Both the position numbers and the translations under genes were made by a program. Below are positions 63,861 through 64,000 of a DNA stretch of 64,000 nucleotides, one piece after another. Source of the stretch: Chelydra serpentina (taxonomy: Eukaryota; Chordata; Testudines; Chelydridae); assembly GCA_037349315.1 (NCBI GenBank), contig JBAIAC010000042.1, positions 5,766,001 through 5,830,000 of the forward strand, given 5' to 3'. Numbering within the stretch: the first letter of the stretch is position 1; the number at the start of each line of letters is the position of its first letter. The notes below the pieces were generated by a model that worked only from the letters and a program-made list of their open reading frames with translations, was not told where the DNA came from and made no database searches.

Positions 63861-64000
63861 GACGTGGGGTGAAATTCACCGCTGCACCTTTCCTCCCGGC
63901 AGAGGCTCCCCCGGCACCTGGACTCCCCGTCTCTGGGACTCTGGCCAAGTGCAGGGAGCCTCTGAACTGACACAGCCTCAGGTTGCTGGATGTGATTAGG

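Overview
This window is vertebrate genomic DNA with split genes and very high transposon density. It most likely comes from a sauropsid, and a cryptodiran turtle is the best guess. The reasons are: 5'-truncated CR1 LINEs with the TTCTATGAT-type 3' tail; a tRNA-headed SINE with a CR1-like 3' end, of the kind described in cryptodiran turtles; PIF/Harbinger elements with separate Myb-like and transposase genes; and many short hAT-type elements, several with clear 8-bp target duplications. The species call is inference and nothing was searched.

The cellular genes are a head-to-tail array, all on the plus strand, of class IV TRIM genes (RING, B-box 2, coiled coil, PRY-SPRY; TRIM39/TRIM27/RFP-like E3 ubiquitin ligases). 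The array contains: (A) the terminal PRY-SPRY exon of a gene whose 5' part lies outside the window (1083-1591); (B) a broken copy with exons 3-6 and the first part of its PRY exon at 9404-14010, whose probable SPRY and 3' UTR remainder lies about 6.5 kb away at 20508-21160 beyond transposons; a second isolated SPRY relic (22821-23221); (C) an apparently intact seven-exon gene (25422-37103, 611 aa) with an unusual C-terminal extension of about 122 aa; and (D) a second apparently intact seven-exon gene (53310-63860, 476 aa). In both intact genes the exon sizes (408/417, 96, 231, 23, 116, 75/33, then the last exon), the splice phases and the GT-AG borders agree. An IRF-like motif (AANNGAAACT) sits just upstream of the start codon in both.

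Intron 1 of gene D holds a duplicated tRNA pair: a Gly-TCC-like relic followed by an intron-containing tRNA-Arg(TCT), at 54099-54363 and again at 56380-56646. The second pair lies in the loop of a long inverted repeat (55766-56126 / 56786-57127). TRIM genes beside tRNA genes recall the extended MHC class I region of mammals, so this window may be the turtle MHC-linked TRIM block.

Most of the rest is transposon strata. There are three Harbinger transposase copies: one open reading frame at 4369-5670, and two decayed two-gene elements at 14842-18944 and 46603-51031. There are also a partial Harbinger copy, at least eight CR1 pieces, four SINE pieces, a probable solo LTR, a hAT transposase remnant, and about twenty hAT- or Harbinger-type miniature elements, several nested inside one another in a datable order.
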